Shown here piece by piece: positions 24,295 to 32,775 of a stretch of DNA of 64,000 nucleotides. Positions within the stretch are counted from its first letter, which is position 1. The number at the start of each line of letters is the position of its first letter. The position numbers and the translations under genes were made by a program. The DNA is taken from NCBI RefSeq assembly GCF_019203985.1, contig NZ_JAGSPD010000005.1, positions 186,001 through 250,000 on the forward strand, written 5' to 3'. Under the pieces are notes generated by a model that saw only the letters and a program-made list of their open reading frames with translations, searched no databases and was not told the DNA's origin. The stretch comes from Winogradskyella luteola (lineage in GTDB: Bacteria > Bacteroidota > Bacteroidia > Flavobacteriales > Flavobacteriaceae).

Positions 24295-24885
24295 ATGAAA
24301 AAAATAATTTTAGCCTTAATCGTCGTAGTATCATTTTCATCTTGTCAAGATCAAGAAAAAGTCGCATTTATTGATAATGGAAAAGTAATTAATGACTACC
24401 AAATGAAAATTGATCTTGAAGAAGAATATAAGGTAAAAGACGAAGCCTTTAAAAAGAGAACGGATAGTATAGGTAAAGCGTTTCAAATCGAAGCTCAGGC
24501 GTTTCAGATGGCATCATCAAAAATGTCTAAAAAAGCACAACAAGAAAAGTACCAGGAGCTCGGACAAAAACAACAAGTTTTACAACAGCAGATTCAGTAC
24601 GAGCAGCAAATTATCCAGCAAGCATTTAATACTGAGATGGATTCTGTAATATTAAAAGTTAATGACTTTGTAGAAGATTACGGGAAAAGTAATGGGTATA
24701 CATTTATTCTTGGAAAAAATCAAGCGGGTAGTGTAATGTATGGAGAGGAAACAAAAGATATTACTGAAGCTGTTACAAAAGCTATTAATGAGAGTTACGG
24801 AAAAAACGATGACACTAAAAAGGAAGATGCAAATTCAGATGAAAATAAAGATGAAGCAAAAGCTGAGTCAAGCTCTGAAGAATAA
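24295..24885 (+). CDS. OmpH/Skp-family lipoprotein
   Basis: A 196-residue protein with a lipoprotein signal (VVVSFSSC, lipidated Cys at 17). It is followed by the Skp-like pattern: a start strand (KVAFIDNGKVINDYQMKIDLEEEYK), a long Gln/Lys-rich helical hairpin (about 45-110) and a return segment (YGKSNGYTFILGKNQAGSVMYG). Skp/OmpH proteins are periplasmic chaperones for outer-membrane proteins. Here the anchor makes it membrane-bound, unlike classical soluble Skp. The C-terminus is an acidic low-complexity tail. It is followed by a terminator. Confidence 0.85.
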   Translation: MKKIILALIVVVSFSSCQDQEKVAFIDNGKVINDYQMKIDLEEEYKVKDEAFKKRTDSIGKAFQIEAQAFQMASSKMSKKAQQEKYQELGQKQQVLQQQIQYEQQIIQQAFNTEMDSVILKVNDFVEDYGKSNGYTFILGKNQAGSVMYGEETKDITEAVTKAINESYGKNDDTKKEDANSDENKDEAKAESSSEE

Positions 24886-24908
24886 AACACTTGCACAACA
24901 TTAACGAT

Positions 24909-24934
24909 AGCCGAGCTTATGCTTGGCTTTTTTT
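24909..24934 (+). terminator. Terminator shared by the OmpH-like gene and holB
   Basis: AGCCGAGC (24909-24916) pairs with GCTTGGCT (24921-24928, one wobble) and is followed by seven Ts. The four-base loop contains TTA, which is the minus-strand stop codon of holB (24919-24917). Confidence 0.75.
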
Positions 24935-26074
24935 ATGCAATAACCTTGTTAATTTAATGGACAAATCCGTAAGAATAATCTTTGAATTTCCGTTGCGCTC
25001 AATATGATAAATAGCGTTTTGTAGTTCGTCTGAAATCTCTAAAATATTAAAATCGTGAACAAAGGGAGCAAATTTTTCGAGTTTAAAACTTTCTACTGTG
25101 GGTTCAATGTAAACCAAGGCATCAGCTTTGTAATTAAGTAACAGTGCTTGCCTAAAATAATTCAAACAAAAGGCTAAAAATTTCTTTTGGGTTTCACGCC
25201 CCGTTTTTGCAATTTCTTCTGACCACGAAATTAAATCGTGTATGGCACTTTTATTCCCTTTGGCTTTAAATGCAGATCTTACCCAAAGGATAAACCATTT
25301 TTCAAATTGAATATCTTCACTATCTTGATAGATGAGGTCACAAGCTTTATTGAAGTTTCCATTAGCTTGATGCGCAATTTTTTTGGCAACAGCAGTTTCA
25401 ACATGGTATTTTGCTACTAGGGCATCAGCAATAGACTTTTCGGCTAAAGGGGGAAAATGAAGCACTTGGCAACGCGATCTAATGGTATTTATAAGCTGTT
25501 CTTCATCTTCTGCAATAAGAAGAAATATCGTCTTTTCTGGCGGTTCCTCAATAAGCTTAAGAAGTTTATTAGCTGCAGCGGTATTCATCTTTTCGGCCAT
25601 CCATATAATCATCACTTTATAACCGCCCTCGTAAGCCTTGAGCGTCAGTGATTTTACAATCTCATGAGCCTCGTCTACACCAATTTGCCCTTGTTTATTG
25701 TCAACGCCAAGTAATTTGTACCAATCAAACAGATTACCATAGGGTTGTTGGTTAAGAAGTTGTCGCCATTCTTCTAAATAAAAATTAGAAACGGGCTTAC
25801 TTTTTACTTTATCACTTGTTGTAACCGGAAAAGCAAAGTGTAAATCGGGATGCGAAAAGTTTTTAAACTTTAAATTACACGAGTCGTTACCACCAGTATT
25901 TTCGCCGTTGGAGTTGCCACAAAGTATATATTGTGCATAAGCCAGAGCCATTGGCAATGTACCAGAACCTTCTGGGCCAACAAACAACTGTGCGTGTGCA
26001 ATTCTGCCTGCATCAACGCTAGTTGTAAGATGATTTTTAATATGCGTTTGCCCTAAAACGTCAGAAAATAACAT
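24917..26074 (-). CDS. holB: DNA polymerase III delta' subunit
   Basis: HolB is part of the clamp-loader complex that places the beta clamp on DNA. This 385-residue protein begins FSDVLGQTHIKNHLTTSVDAGRIAHAQLFVGPEGSG. The P-loop-like GPEGSGTLPM at 33-42 lacks the lysine of a true Walker A, as expected for the non-ATPase delta'. The conserved sensor region (AAANKLLKLIEEPPE..IFLLIA) and SRCQ.LHFPPL follow. The stop codon sits in the loop of the downstream terminator. Confidence 0.92.
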   Translation of the reverse strand: MLFSDVLGQTHIKNHLTTSVDAGRIAHAQLFVGPEGSGTLPMALAYAQYILCGNSNGENTGGNDSCNLKFKNFSHPDLHFAFPVTTSDKVKSKPVSNFYLEEWRQLLNQQPYGNLFDWYKLLGVDNKQGQIGVDEAHEIVKSLTLKAYEGGYKVMIIWMAEKMNTAAANKLLKLIEEPPEKTIFLLIAEDEEQLINTIRSRCQVLHFPPLAEKSIADALVAKYHVETAVAKKIAHQANGNFNKACDLIYQDSEDIQFEKWFILWVRSAFKAKGNKSAIHDLISWSEEIAKTGRETQKKFLAFCLNYFRQALLLNYKADALVYIEPTVESFKLEKFAPFVHDFNILEISDELQNAIYHIERNGNSKIILTDLSIKLTRLLHKKSQA

Positions 26075-26078
26075 ATCG

Positions 26079-26108
26079 CAAAACTATGCAATATTTTACC
26101 GTTACAAA
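26079..26108 (-). promoter_or_regulatory. Putative holB promoter
   Basis: On the minus strand TTTG (26108-26105) and TAGTTTTG (26086-26079) are 18 bases apart. The -7 box ends four bases before the ATG at 26074, which would give a leaderless or nearly leaderless message. Confidence 0.45.
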
Positions 26109-26164
26109 ACTTTACACCTAGAGATTGATATTTGTTATAATTTTAAAATGGCAATGGGTTTCTG

Positions 26165-26196
26165 TTTGCCAAATGCCCATTATGGGCTTATATTTG
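26165..26196 (+). promoter_or_regulatory. pgk promoter
   Basis: TTTG (26165-26168), a 20-base spacer and TATATTTG (26189-26196): the complete Bacteroidota -33/-7 arrangement, 20 bases before the pgk ATG. Confidence 0.75.
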
Positions 26197-26216
26197 TTTT
26201 TCAAAAATTTAAATAG

Positions 26217-27404
26217 ATGAAAACACTAAACGATTTCAATTTCAATAATAAAAAAGCCTTAATCCGAGTAGATTTCAATGTACCGCTAAACGCTAATTTT
26301 GAAGTAACAGATGCGACAAGAATAGTGTCTGCAAAACCAACGATTATTAAAATTCTCGAAGATGGCGGAAGCTGTGTATTGATGTCACATTTGGGAAGAC
26401 CAAAAGGCATTCAGGAAGAATTTTCTTTGAAACATATTGTACCAAAAATTGAAGATGTTTTAGGTGTTGAGGTAAAGTTTGCCAGTAATTGTGTAGGAGA
26501 AGAAGCTGAAGAAAAAGCAAATGCTTTACAGCCGGGCGAAATATTGTTATTAGAGAATCTACGCTTTCATGAAGAAGAAAAGAAAGGCGATAAAAATTTT
26601 GCTCAGCAACTCTCAAAGCTAGGTGATATCTATGTTAATGATGCTTTCGGAACTGCGCACAGAGCACATGCATCTACAACTATAGTTGCACAATTTTTTC
26701 CTGAAGCAAAATGTTTTGGGCATTTATTGGCTAAAGAAATTGAGAGCATAAAGAAAGTATTGGAAGATGGAGAAAAACCTGTTTTAGCAGTGCTTGGTGG
26801 TGCGAAAGTGTCTTCAAAAATCACTGTGATCGAAAATATATTAGACAAAGTTGACCATCTTATTATTGGTGGTGGGATGACCTTCACCTTTATTAAAGCA
26901 CAAGGTGGAAAAATAGGAGATTCCATCTGTGAAGATGATAAAATGGAATTAGCTCTAGATATTATAAAACAGGCCGAAGCTAAAAATGTGAAAATTCACC
27001 TGCCAGTAGATGTTGTTGCAGCTGATGCTTTTAGTAACGATGCCAATACACAAGTTGTGGATGTAAACCAAATCCCCGATGGATGGCAAGGTCTCGATGC
27101 AGGACCAAAGTCTTTAGAAAATTTTGATGCTGTTGTTAATCAATGTAAAACCATACTTTGGAATGGACCGCTTGGTGTTTTTGAAATGGAAAGCTTCGCA
27201 AAAGGAACCGTTGCTTTAGGAGATTCAATTGCAAACTCAACTAAAAATGGAGCATTTTCTCTTGTTGGTGGAGGTGACTCGGTTGCGGCCGTTAAGCAGT
27301 TTGGTTTTGAAAACAAAGTGAGTTACGTCAGTACAGGTGGAGGTGCAATGCTAGAAAGCTTGGAAGGAAAGACTTTACCGGGAATTGCCGCAATTTTAGA
27401 CTAA
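26217..27404 (+). CDS. pgk: Phosphoglycerate kinase
   Basis: Pgk transfers phosphate from 1,3-bisphosphoglycerate to ADP in glycolysis. The 395-residue length is standard. The substrate motif RVDFNVPL is near residue 18, followed by [18 protein letters not shown], the nucleotide-binding [19 protein letters not shown] and the closing GGGDSVAA segment. The ATG at 26217 fits the promoter at 26165-26196. A weak inverted repeat (TCTAAAA/TTTTAGA, 27408-27428) follows the stop. Confidence 0.97.
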   Translation: MKTLNDFNFNNKKALIRVDFNVPLNANFEVTDATRIVSAKPTIIKILEDGGSCVLMSHLGRPKGIQEEFSLKHIVPKIEDVLGVEVKFASNCVGEEAEEKANALQPGEILLLENLRFHEEEKKGDKNFAQQLSKLGDIYVNDAFGTAHRAHASTTIVAQFFPEAKCFGHLLAKEIESIKKVLEDGEKPVLAVLGGAKVSSKITVIENILDKVDHLIIGGGMTFTFIKAQGGKIGDSICEDDKMELALDIIKQAEAKNVKIHLPVDVVAADAFSNDANTQVVDVNQIPDGWQGLDAGPKSLENFDAVVNQCKTILWNGPLGVFEMESFAKGTVALGDSIANSTKNGAFSLVGGGDSVAAVKQFGFENKVSYVSTGGGAMLESLEGKTLPGIAAILD

Positions 27405-27464
27405 ATCTCTAAAAAGCACTATTTTAGACCCTTGAGCGTTTAAATAAATATCAAATTAATATTT

Positions 27465-29024
27465 ATGAGAATTAAGACAGTATTATCTGCATTAGTTTAT
27501 ATAACTGTGTGCTTTGGGTATTCTCAAACTAAAACAGATACTATTGTAAAACCTGTCCCTGAAACAAAAAAAGTTAATGGCTCGCCTATTGATGGCAAAT
27601 CTGTGGTTGATAGTAAAACAATTCCTGCTGAATTAGATTCTTTAGGTATCAAAAACTTAGAAGATTTGCCAGAAGCTGCAGAATTAGATCAAAAATGGTT
27701 AGGTGAACTGTACAGTAACTCCCTTTTTGACACGATTTACAAATCAGTTACTGAATTAACTTATGAGCCTGTCGATTATCCAGAGTTAACTACCGATACA
27801 CTTAAAGCTAGGTTAAAACGTCTAAATGCCAAGACCCCTTTTAATGTAGAATATAATCCGTCATTAGAAAGTGTTATAAAACGGTATTTAAAGTATAGAA
27901 GAAAATCTATGGAAAAACTTATGGGATTGAGTCATTTCTATTTCCCAATGTTTGAGGCCGAATTTGACAATTACAATATTCCGCTTGAGATGAAGTATTT
28001 ATCGATTGTAGAGTCTGCATTAAAACCTAGAGCACGATCTAGAGTAGGTGCCACAGGATTATGGCAATTTATGTTTACTACTGGGAAAGAATACAAATTA
28101 GATGTAAGTAGTTATGTGGATGAACGAAGCGACCCCATAAAATCAACTACAGCTGCCGCACAATATCTGTCACGATTATATAAAATATTTGGTGACTGGG
28201 ATTTGGCATTAGCAGCTTATAATTCTGGTCCAGGAAATGTAAATAAAGCCATAAGACGCTCGGGAGGTTATCAAAACTATTGGAATATTAGGCAAAATTT
28301 ACCAAGAGAAACTGCAGGATATGTACCCGCTTTTTTGGCCACTATGTATATTTTTGAATTCGCTGAAGAACACGGCTTTAAACCAGAACGACCACCTTTT
28401 CAGCATATACAAACCGATACTATCCATGTAAAGCAAATGATTACCTTAGATCAGGTAGCAGAAACTACTGGCGTAAATATTGAGGAGCTTCAGTTTTTAA
28501 ACCCTTCATACAAATTAGATATTATACCAAAAGTAGATGGAAAAACCTATGTCTTACGATTGCCTAGAGAAGCTGTAGGTATATTTACTACAAATGAAGA
28601 TAAAATTTATGCCTTTGCAAAAGCTGAATTTGATAAGCGCGAAAAACCACTACCGCAACTTTTTAATGCAGATACTAAAGTTAGGTATCGTGTTAGAAGC
28701 GGTGATTATCTGGGGAAGATTGCAAGACGGTACGGAGTGCGTGTTAGCCAGATAAAACGCTGGAACGGACTAAGAAGCAATAACCTTAAAATTGGTCAAC
28801 GTCTTACCATTTACCCAAGAACCCCTAGTGCTACATCACAGACTAAAACAGTAAAAAAAACGGTTAATTCTAAAGGCAAACAGACCTATAAAGTAAAGTC
28901 TGGGGACTCGCTATGGAGTATTGCTCAAAAATTTTCTGGAGTTTCTGTTCAAAATATCAAAGATTGGAACGATATTAGTGGTAATAAACTCAAAATAGGA
29001 ATGACACTTATTGTGTCTCAATAA
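27465..29024 (+). CDS. Membrane-bound lytic transglycosylase-like protein with LysM domains
   Basis: A 519-residue exported protein (signal peptide ending in CFGYSQ) of the MltD type, which cleaves peptidoglycan in the periplasm. The SLT domain (about 145-280) has the catalytic glutamate E183 in YLSIVESAL, then GATGLWQFM and AAYNSGPGNV. Two clear LysM domains lie at about 408-451 and 476-519, with a diverged one at about 323-369. No lipobox is seen. It is the first of two genes, followed after 24 bases by the DUF4837 lipoprotein. Confidence 0.92.
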   Translation: MRIKTVLSALVYITVCFGYSQTKTDTIVKPVPETKKVNGSPIDGKSVVDSKTIPAELDSLGIKNLEDLPEAAELDQKWLGELYSNSLFDTIYKSVTELTYEPVDYPELTTDTLKARLKRLNAKTPFNVEYNPSLESVIKRYLKYRRKSMEKLMGLSHFYFPMFEAEFDNYNIPLEMKYLSIVESALKPRARSRVGATGLWQFMFTTGKEYKLDVSSYVDERSDPIKSTTAAAQYLSRLYKIFGDWDLALAAYNSGPGNVNKAIRRSGGYQNYWNIRQNLPRETAGYVPAFLATMYIFEFAEEHGFKPERPPFQHIQTDTIHVKQMITLDQVAETTGVNIEELQFLNPSYKLDIIPKVDGKTYVLRLPREAVGIFTTNEDKIYAFAKAEFDKREKPLPQLFNADTKVRYRVRSGDYLGKIARRYGVRVSQIKRWNGLRSNNLKIGQRLTIYPRTPSATSQTKTVKKTVNSKGKQTYKVKSGDSLWSIAQKFSGVSVQNIKDWNDISGNKLKIGMTLIVSQ

Positions 29025-29048
29025 ATAATACCAACAAAACTTATACTC

Positions 29049-30029
29049 ATGAGAGCTTTATACACCACAATCTTATGCATGCTATTGCTGGCATGTGGGG
29101 ATAGTAAAAAAGAAGATAATCAAACGTATTTACCCGAATCTAACGGAAAACTCAATCATATTTCTGTTGTAGTTGACAACATTTTGTGGGAAAACAGTGT
29201 GGGTGAATCCATCAGAACTATTTTTGCCGCACCTTTAACAGGTTTGCCTGTAGATGAACCTATGTTCAATTTAAAACAAATTCCCCCACAAGTTTTTGAT
29301 GGTTTTACAACACGAAGTAGAATTATACTTAAAATTGAAAAAGGCGCAGAAGAATCTACAGTGAAAATTGCCAACCAAGCTTTTGCAAAACCGCAGACCG
29401 TAGTCATAGTAAGTGGAAAAACAAACCAAGACATTATAAACCAACTAACTGAAAATAAGGTAAAAATTATTGATGCCTTTAATAAAGAAGAAGTTAAGGA
29501 AAAACAAAAACGCATAAACAAATCATTATTAGATGTTAGCGAAATAGAAAAGCGTATGGGTGTTTCGGTCAACGTTCCTTCGGTATACAGAATCTCTAAA
29601 GCAGAGGATAAATTTTTCTGGGTGAGAAAAAACTTGAGCAGTACCAAAACTATTGAGTTAATGCTTTACGAAGTGCCAATGGAAACCATTTCAAAAGAAG
29701 ATAGCACTATTGTCGATATTGTGAACATGCGTAACAAGATTACAAAAACAAAGATTCCTGGTGAAGATGGCATATATATGGCCGTTGAGGATGCTTACGC
29801 CCCAGGTTTATTCAATACCATTATAGATAACAAACCAGCTTACGAAGTGAGAGGACTTTGGGAAATGGTGGGTTACACCATGGCTGGGCCATTTATTACC
29901 TATGCCATAGAGGATAAAGTTAACAACCGCTATGTTATAGCAGATGGTTATATCTATGCGCCATCATTAGACAAAAGAGATTTTGTTTTTGAACTGGAAT
30001 CTATAATAAAATCGATAACTATTAAATAG
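29049..30029 (+). CDS. DUF4837-family lipoprotein
   Basis: A 326-residue protein with a lipoprotein signal (ILCMLLLAC, Cys at 16). The pattern NHISVVVDNILWENSVGE.IR..FA.PL.GLP.DEP.F......P..FDGF is the conserved start of DUF4837, a Bacteroidota family of unknown function. Its location after a lytic transglycosylase suggests a cell-envelope role, which is inference. It ends in a strong terminator. Confidence 0.85.
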   Translation: MRALYTTILCMLLLACGDSKKEDNQTYLPESNGKLNHISVVVDNILWENSVGESIRTIFAAPLTGLPVDEPMFNLKQIPPQVFDGFTTRSRIILKIEKGAEESTVKIANQAFAKPQTVVIVSGKTNQDIINQLTENKVKIIDAFNKEEVKEKQKRINKSLLDVSEIEKRMGVSVNVPSVYRISKAEDKFFWVRKNLSSTKTIELMLYEVPMETISKEDSTIVDIVNMRNKITKTKIPGEDGIYMAVEDAYAPGLFNTIIDNKPAYEVRGLWEMVGYTMAGPFITYAIEDKVNNRYVIADGYIYAPSLDKRDFVFELESIIKSITIK

Positions 30030-30058
30030 AAAAAGCCAACATTTAATGTTGGCTTTTT
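30030..30058 (+). terminator. Terminator after the DUF4837 gene (bidirectional)
   Basis: AAAAAGCCAACAT (30030-30042) pairs with ATGTTGGCTTTTT (30046-30058) around a 3-base loop. It lies between convergent genes and is symmetric, so it may also end tatA. Confidence 0.9.
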
Positions 30059-30077
30059 TATCTTAACTAAAGAAATA

Positions 30078-30263
30078 TTATTTTTCTTTTTCTTTATTAT
30101 CTGTGGAATCGTCTTTACTTGCGTCTTTAAATTCTTTGATGCCGCTTCCTAATCCTCTCATTAATTCAGGGATTTTTTTACCTCCAAAAAGTAATAAAAT
30201 GGCAATTACAATTAGAATTATTTGAGGTGCGCCAATTGCTAATGGAACAATGCTTAAAGTCAT
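30078..30263 (-). CDS. tatA: Sec-independent translocase subunit TatA/E
   Basis: A 61-residue protein with one N-terminal membrane helix (IGAPQIILIVIAILLLFGGKKIPELMRGLGSGIKEFK, in parts), the FGxxKxPE hinge and an amphipathic helix, followed by a charged tail. This is the pore-forming subunit of the twin-arginine export system. tatC is not in the window. Confidence 0.93.
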   Translation of the reverse strand: MTLSIVPLAIGAPQIILIVIAILLLFGGKKIPELMRGLGSGIKEFKDASKDDSTDNKEKEK

Positions 30264-30281
30264 AATTAAAAATTTAGACTA

Positions 30282-30289
30282 CAAAGTTA
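30282..30289 (-). promoter_or_regulatory. Putative -7 box for tatA (TAACTTTG on the minus strand)
   Basis: Plus-strand CAAAGTTA is an exact reverse TAnnTTTG, 18 bases before the tatA ATG. A separate 7-bp hairpin (TAGCACT/AGTGCTA, 30328-30348) lies further upstream in the divergent gap. Confidence 0.45.
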
Positions 30290-30363
30290 GTAATTATAGT
30301 TTAATTATAACGTTACAAATCTAACTTTAGCACTTTACAGTAGTGCTATTTCACTATTTTAAT

Positions 30364-30371
30364 TAATTTTG
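30364..30371 (+). promoter_or_regulatory. Putative -7 box (TAATTTTG) for the M23 peptidase gene
   Basis: An exact TAnnTTTG match ending five bases before the ATG at 30377, implying a very short leader if used. Confidence 0.35.
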
Positions 30372-30376
30372 TTTTG

Positions 30377-31246
30377 ATGGCGAAAAAGAAAAAAAAAGAA
30401 AAGAAATTTGCGAAAAAACTTCTGCATAAGTATCGTTTGGTTATCCTTAACGAAGATACTTTTGAAGAGCGCTTTGCTATTAAACTCACTCGCCTTAATG
30501 TCTTTGTATTAACATCTTTATCCGCAATTTTGTTGGTGTTTTTCACCATTCTATTGATAGCTTTTACACCTTTACGAGAATATATCCCAGGGTATTCTTC
30601 TTCAAAACTTAAAAAAGAAGCTTCGATATTAAATTACAAAACCGATTCCCTTGTTCAAGAATTAGAACTAAATAAACGCTATTATGCCTCAATAAGAAAG
30701 GTTTTAACGGGCGACGTTGCTACGGTAGATTTTGATAGAGACTCGTTAATCAAAGCTGCCCAAAGCGATATTGATATTCTTCAGGTTACCACAAATAAAG
30801 AAGACTCCTTGCTAAGAGAAAAAGTAGAAAAAGAAGATAAATATAATTTGTTTGAAGCGTCAACGAATCAAAATAGTTTTGTGTTATTTCCACCAGTTAA
30901 CGGAACCATTTCAGAAGCCTACAATATTGAAGAAAAACACTTCGCGGTTGATGTTGTCGTCGCAGCAAACACACCAGTTAAGGCTACCGCCAATGGTACT
31001 GTTATTTTTGCTGAGTGGACTGTAGAGACAGGTTATGTAATTATTATAGAGCACAATCAAGAACTGATATCTGTTTACAAACACAATTCCGCCATTACAA
31101 AATACCAAGGAGATTTAGTAAAAGCGGGTGAAGTTATTGCAATGTCTGGCAGTACAGGCGAGTTAAGTACAGGGCCACATCTTCATTTTGAGCTTTGGAG
31201 TAAGGGCTATCCTGTAAATCCAACTAACTTTATTGATTTTCAGTAA
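30377..31246 (+). CDS. M23-family (LytM) peptidoglycan endopeptidase
   Basis: A 289-residue protein with a very basic start (MAKKKKKEKKFAKK), one membrane helix (about 45-70), a short coiled coil and a C-terminal LytM domain. The zinc ligands are visible: H188-x3-D192 in KHFAVDV and H268-L-H270 in GPHLHFEL, so it should be catalytically active. The typical target is the peptide cross-link of peptidoglycan. ATG at 30377 is chosen over a TTG three bases earlier. Its stop overlaps the next start by one base (TAATG). Confidence 0.9.
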   Translation: MAKKKKKEKKFAKKLLHKYRLVILNEDTFEERFAIKLTRLNVFVLTSLSAILLVFFTILLIAFTPLREYIPGYSSSKLKKEASILNYKTDSLVQELELNKRYYASIRKVLTGDVATVDFDRDSLIKAAQSDIDILQVTTNKEDSLLREKVEKEDKYNLFEASTNQNSFVLFPPVNGTISEAYNIEEKHFAVDVVVAANTPVKATANGTVIFAEWTVETGYVIIIEHNQELISVYKHNSAITKYQGDLVKAGEVIAMSGSTGELSTGPHLHFELWSKGYPVNPTNFIDFQ

Positions 31247-32748
31247 TGCCATCAGTTAAAGCAGCACTATCTAAACCATTTGCCAAATACGTTGCAAAGC
31301 GCATTAAGAAATGGGCTTCAAAACCTATTGAAACCCAAGAAAAAGTATTTCAAAATTTAATTTCTGAAGCAAAACATACCGTTTTTGGGAAAGACCATAA
31401 CTTTAATGAGATTAAGACCTATGAAGATTTTAAATCCCAAGTTCCGATAAGGGATTATGAAGAGTTGAAACCTTACGTAGAGCGAGTTGTGGCAGGAGAA
31501 GAAAACATTCTTTGGAGGGGAAAGCCCATTTATTTTGCGAAAACATCTGGTACAACGTCTGGCGCAAAGTATATTCCCATAACCAAGGAAAGTATGCCAA
31601 CACATGTAGAAGCGGCGAGAAATGCTATTTTAATGTACATCTATGAAACAGGACATTCAAAATTTGTTGATGGTAAAATGATTTTTCTACAGGGAAGTCC
31701 GATACTGGAAGAAAAAAACGGAATTAAACTTGGTCGATTATCGGGGATCGTAGCACATTATGTACCTAAATATCTTCAAAAAAACAGAATGCCAAGTCTC
31801 GACACCAATTGTATTGAAGATTGGGAAACCAAGGTAGACGCTATCGTAGAAGAGACTATCAATGAAGATATGACCATCATTTCTGGGATTCCGTCTTGGG
31901 TACAGATGTATTTTGAGAAACTTATTGAAAAAGCAGATAAAAAAGTTGGTGATATTTTCAACAATTTCAACCTGTTCATCTTTGGGGGTGTTAATTATGA
32001 ACCCTATCGTGCAAAATTTGAAAATCTCATTGGTAGAAAAGTAGATAGTATAGAATTGTATCCGGCAAGCGAAGGTTTCTTTGCCTTTCAAGATAAACAA
32101 GATGAAAAAGGGATGCTGCTGCAGTTAAACTCTGGTATTTTTTACGAGTTTGTTGAAGCGGACCATTTTTTTGAAGCGCATCCCAAACGCATCACGATTA
32201 AAGATGTAAAGGTAGGCGTAAATTATGTAATGATTATTTCAACCACAGCAGGACTTTGGGCTTATAACATTGGCGACACAATACAATTTACATCATTGAG
32301 TCCTTATCGCGTCATTGTGAGTGGTCGGATTAAGCATTTTATTTCGGCATTTGGGGAACATGTTATTGGCAAAGAAGTAGAACAAGCACTAAAAGAAGCA
32401 ACAGAAAATACGTCTATTGCTGTTAACGAGTTTACAGTAGCACCACAAATTAATCCCGAAAAAGGGTTACCATATCACGAGTGGTTTATTGAATTTGAAA
32501 AAGAGCCAGAAAATGAGCTAGAATTTATTCAAAAATTAGAGCAATCGCTTCAATCGCAAAACAGTTATTATTTAGATTTAATAGAGGGAAAAGTCTTAAA
32601 ACCCTTGAGGATTACTAGAGTTAAGAAGGATGGATTTCATAATTACATGAAATCCATCGGAAAATTAGGAGGACAAAATAAGATACCCAGACTATCTAAT
32701 GATAGAAAAATTGCCGATAAAATACACGAACTACAATTAACTAAATAA
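31246..32748 (+). CDS. GH3-like acyl-adenylating enzyme
   Basis: A 500-residue protein of the GH3 / auxin-responsive promoter family, relatives of acyl-adenylate/thioester-forming enzymes. The ATP motif KTSGTTSGAKYIP is at about 99-111. The later region VDSIELYPASEGFFAFQ and GLWAYNIGDTIQFTS...GRIKHFISAFGEH matches the family. In plants GH3 proteins join amino acids to carboxylic acids; the bacterial substrate is unknown. It is translationally coupled to the M23 peptidase gene. Confidence 0.88.
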   Translation: MPSVKAALSKPFAKYVAKRIKKWASKPIETQEKVFQNLISEAKHTVFGKDHNFNEIKTYEDFKSQVPIRDYEELKPYVERVVAGEENILWRGKPIYFAKTSGTTSGAKYIPITKESMPTHVEAARNAILMYIYETGHSKFVDGKMIFLQGSPILEEKNGIKLGRLSGIVAHYVPKYLQKNRMPSLDTNCIEDWETKVDAIVEETINEDMTIISGIPSWVQMYFEKLIEKADKKVGDIFNNFNLFIFGGVNYEPYRAKFENLIGRKVDSIELYPASEGFFAFQDKQDEKGMLLQLNSGIFYEFVEADHFFEAHPKRITIKDVKVGVNYVMIISTTAGLWAYNIGDTIQFTSLSPYRVIVSGRIKHFISAFGEHVIGKEVEQALKEATENTSIAVNEFTVAPQINPEKGLPYHEWFIEFEKEPENELEFIQKLEQSLQSQNSYYLDLIEGKVLKPLRITRVKKDGFHNYMKSIGKLGGQNKIPRLSNDRKIADKIHELQLTK

Positions 32749-32751
32749 AGC

Positions 32752-32759
32752 TATATTTG
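32752..32759 (+). promoter_or_regulatory. -7 box (TATATTTG), probable start of the polysaccharide operon
   Basis: An exact TAnnTTTG match 17 bases before the ATG at 32776. From here to 50622 no intrinsic terminator is visible and gene gaps are at most about 35 bases. Confidence 0.5.
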
Positions 32760-32775
32760 CAGGTTAAAATAGCAT

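Noticed and set aside
29156..29647. A 163-residue minus-strand frame
   Set aside because: It is fully antisense to the well-supported DUF4837 lipoprotein gene and shows no family resemblance.
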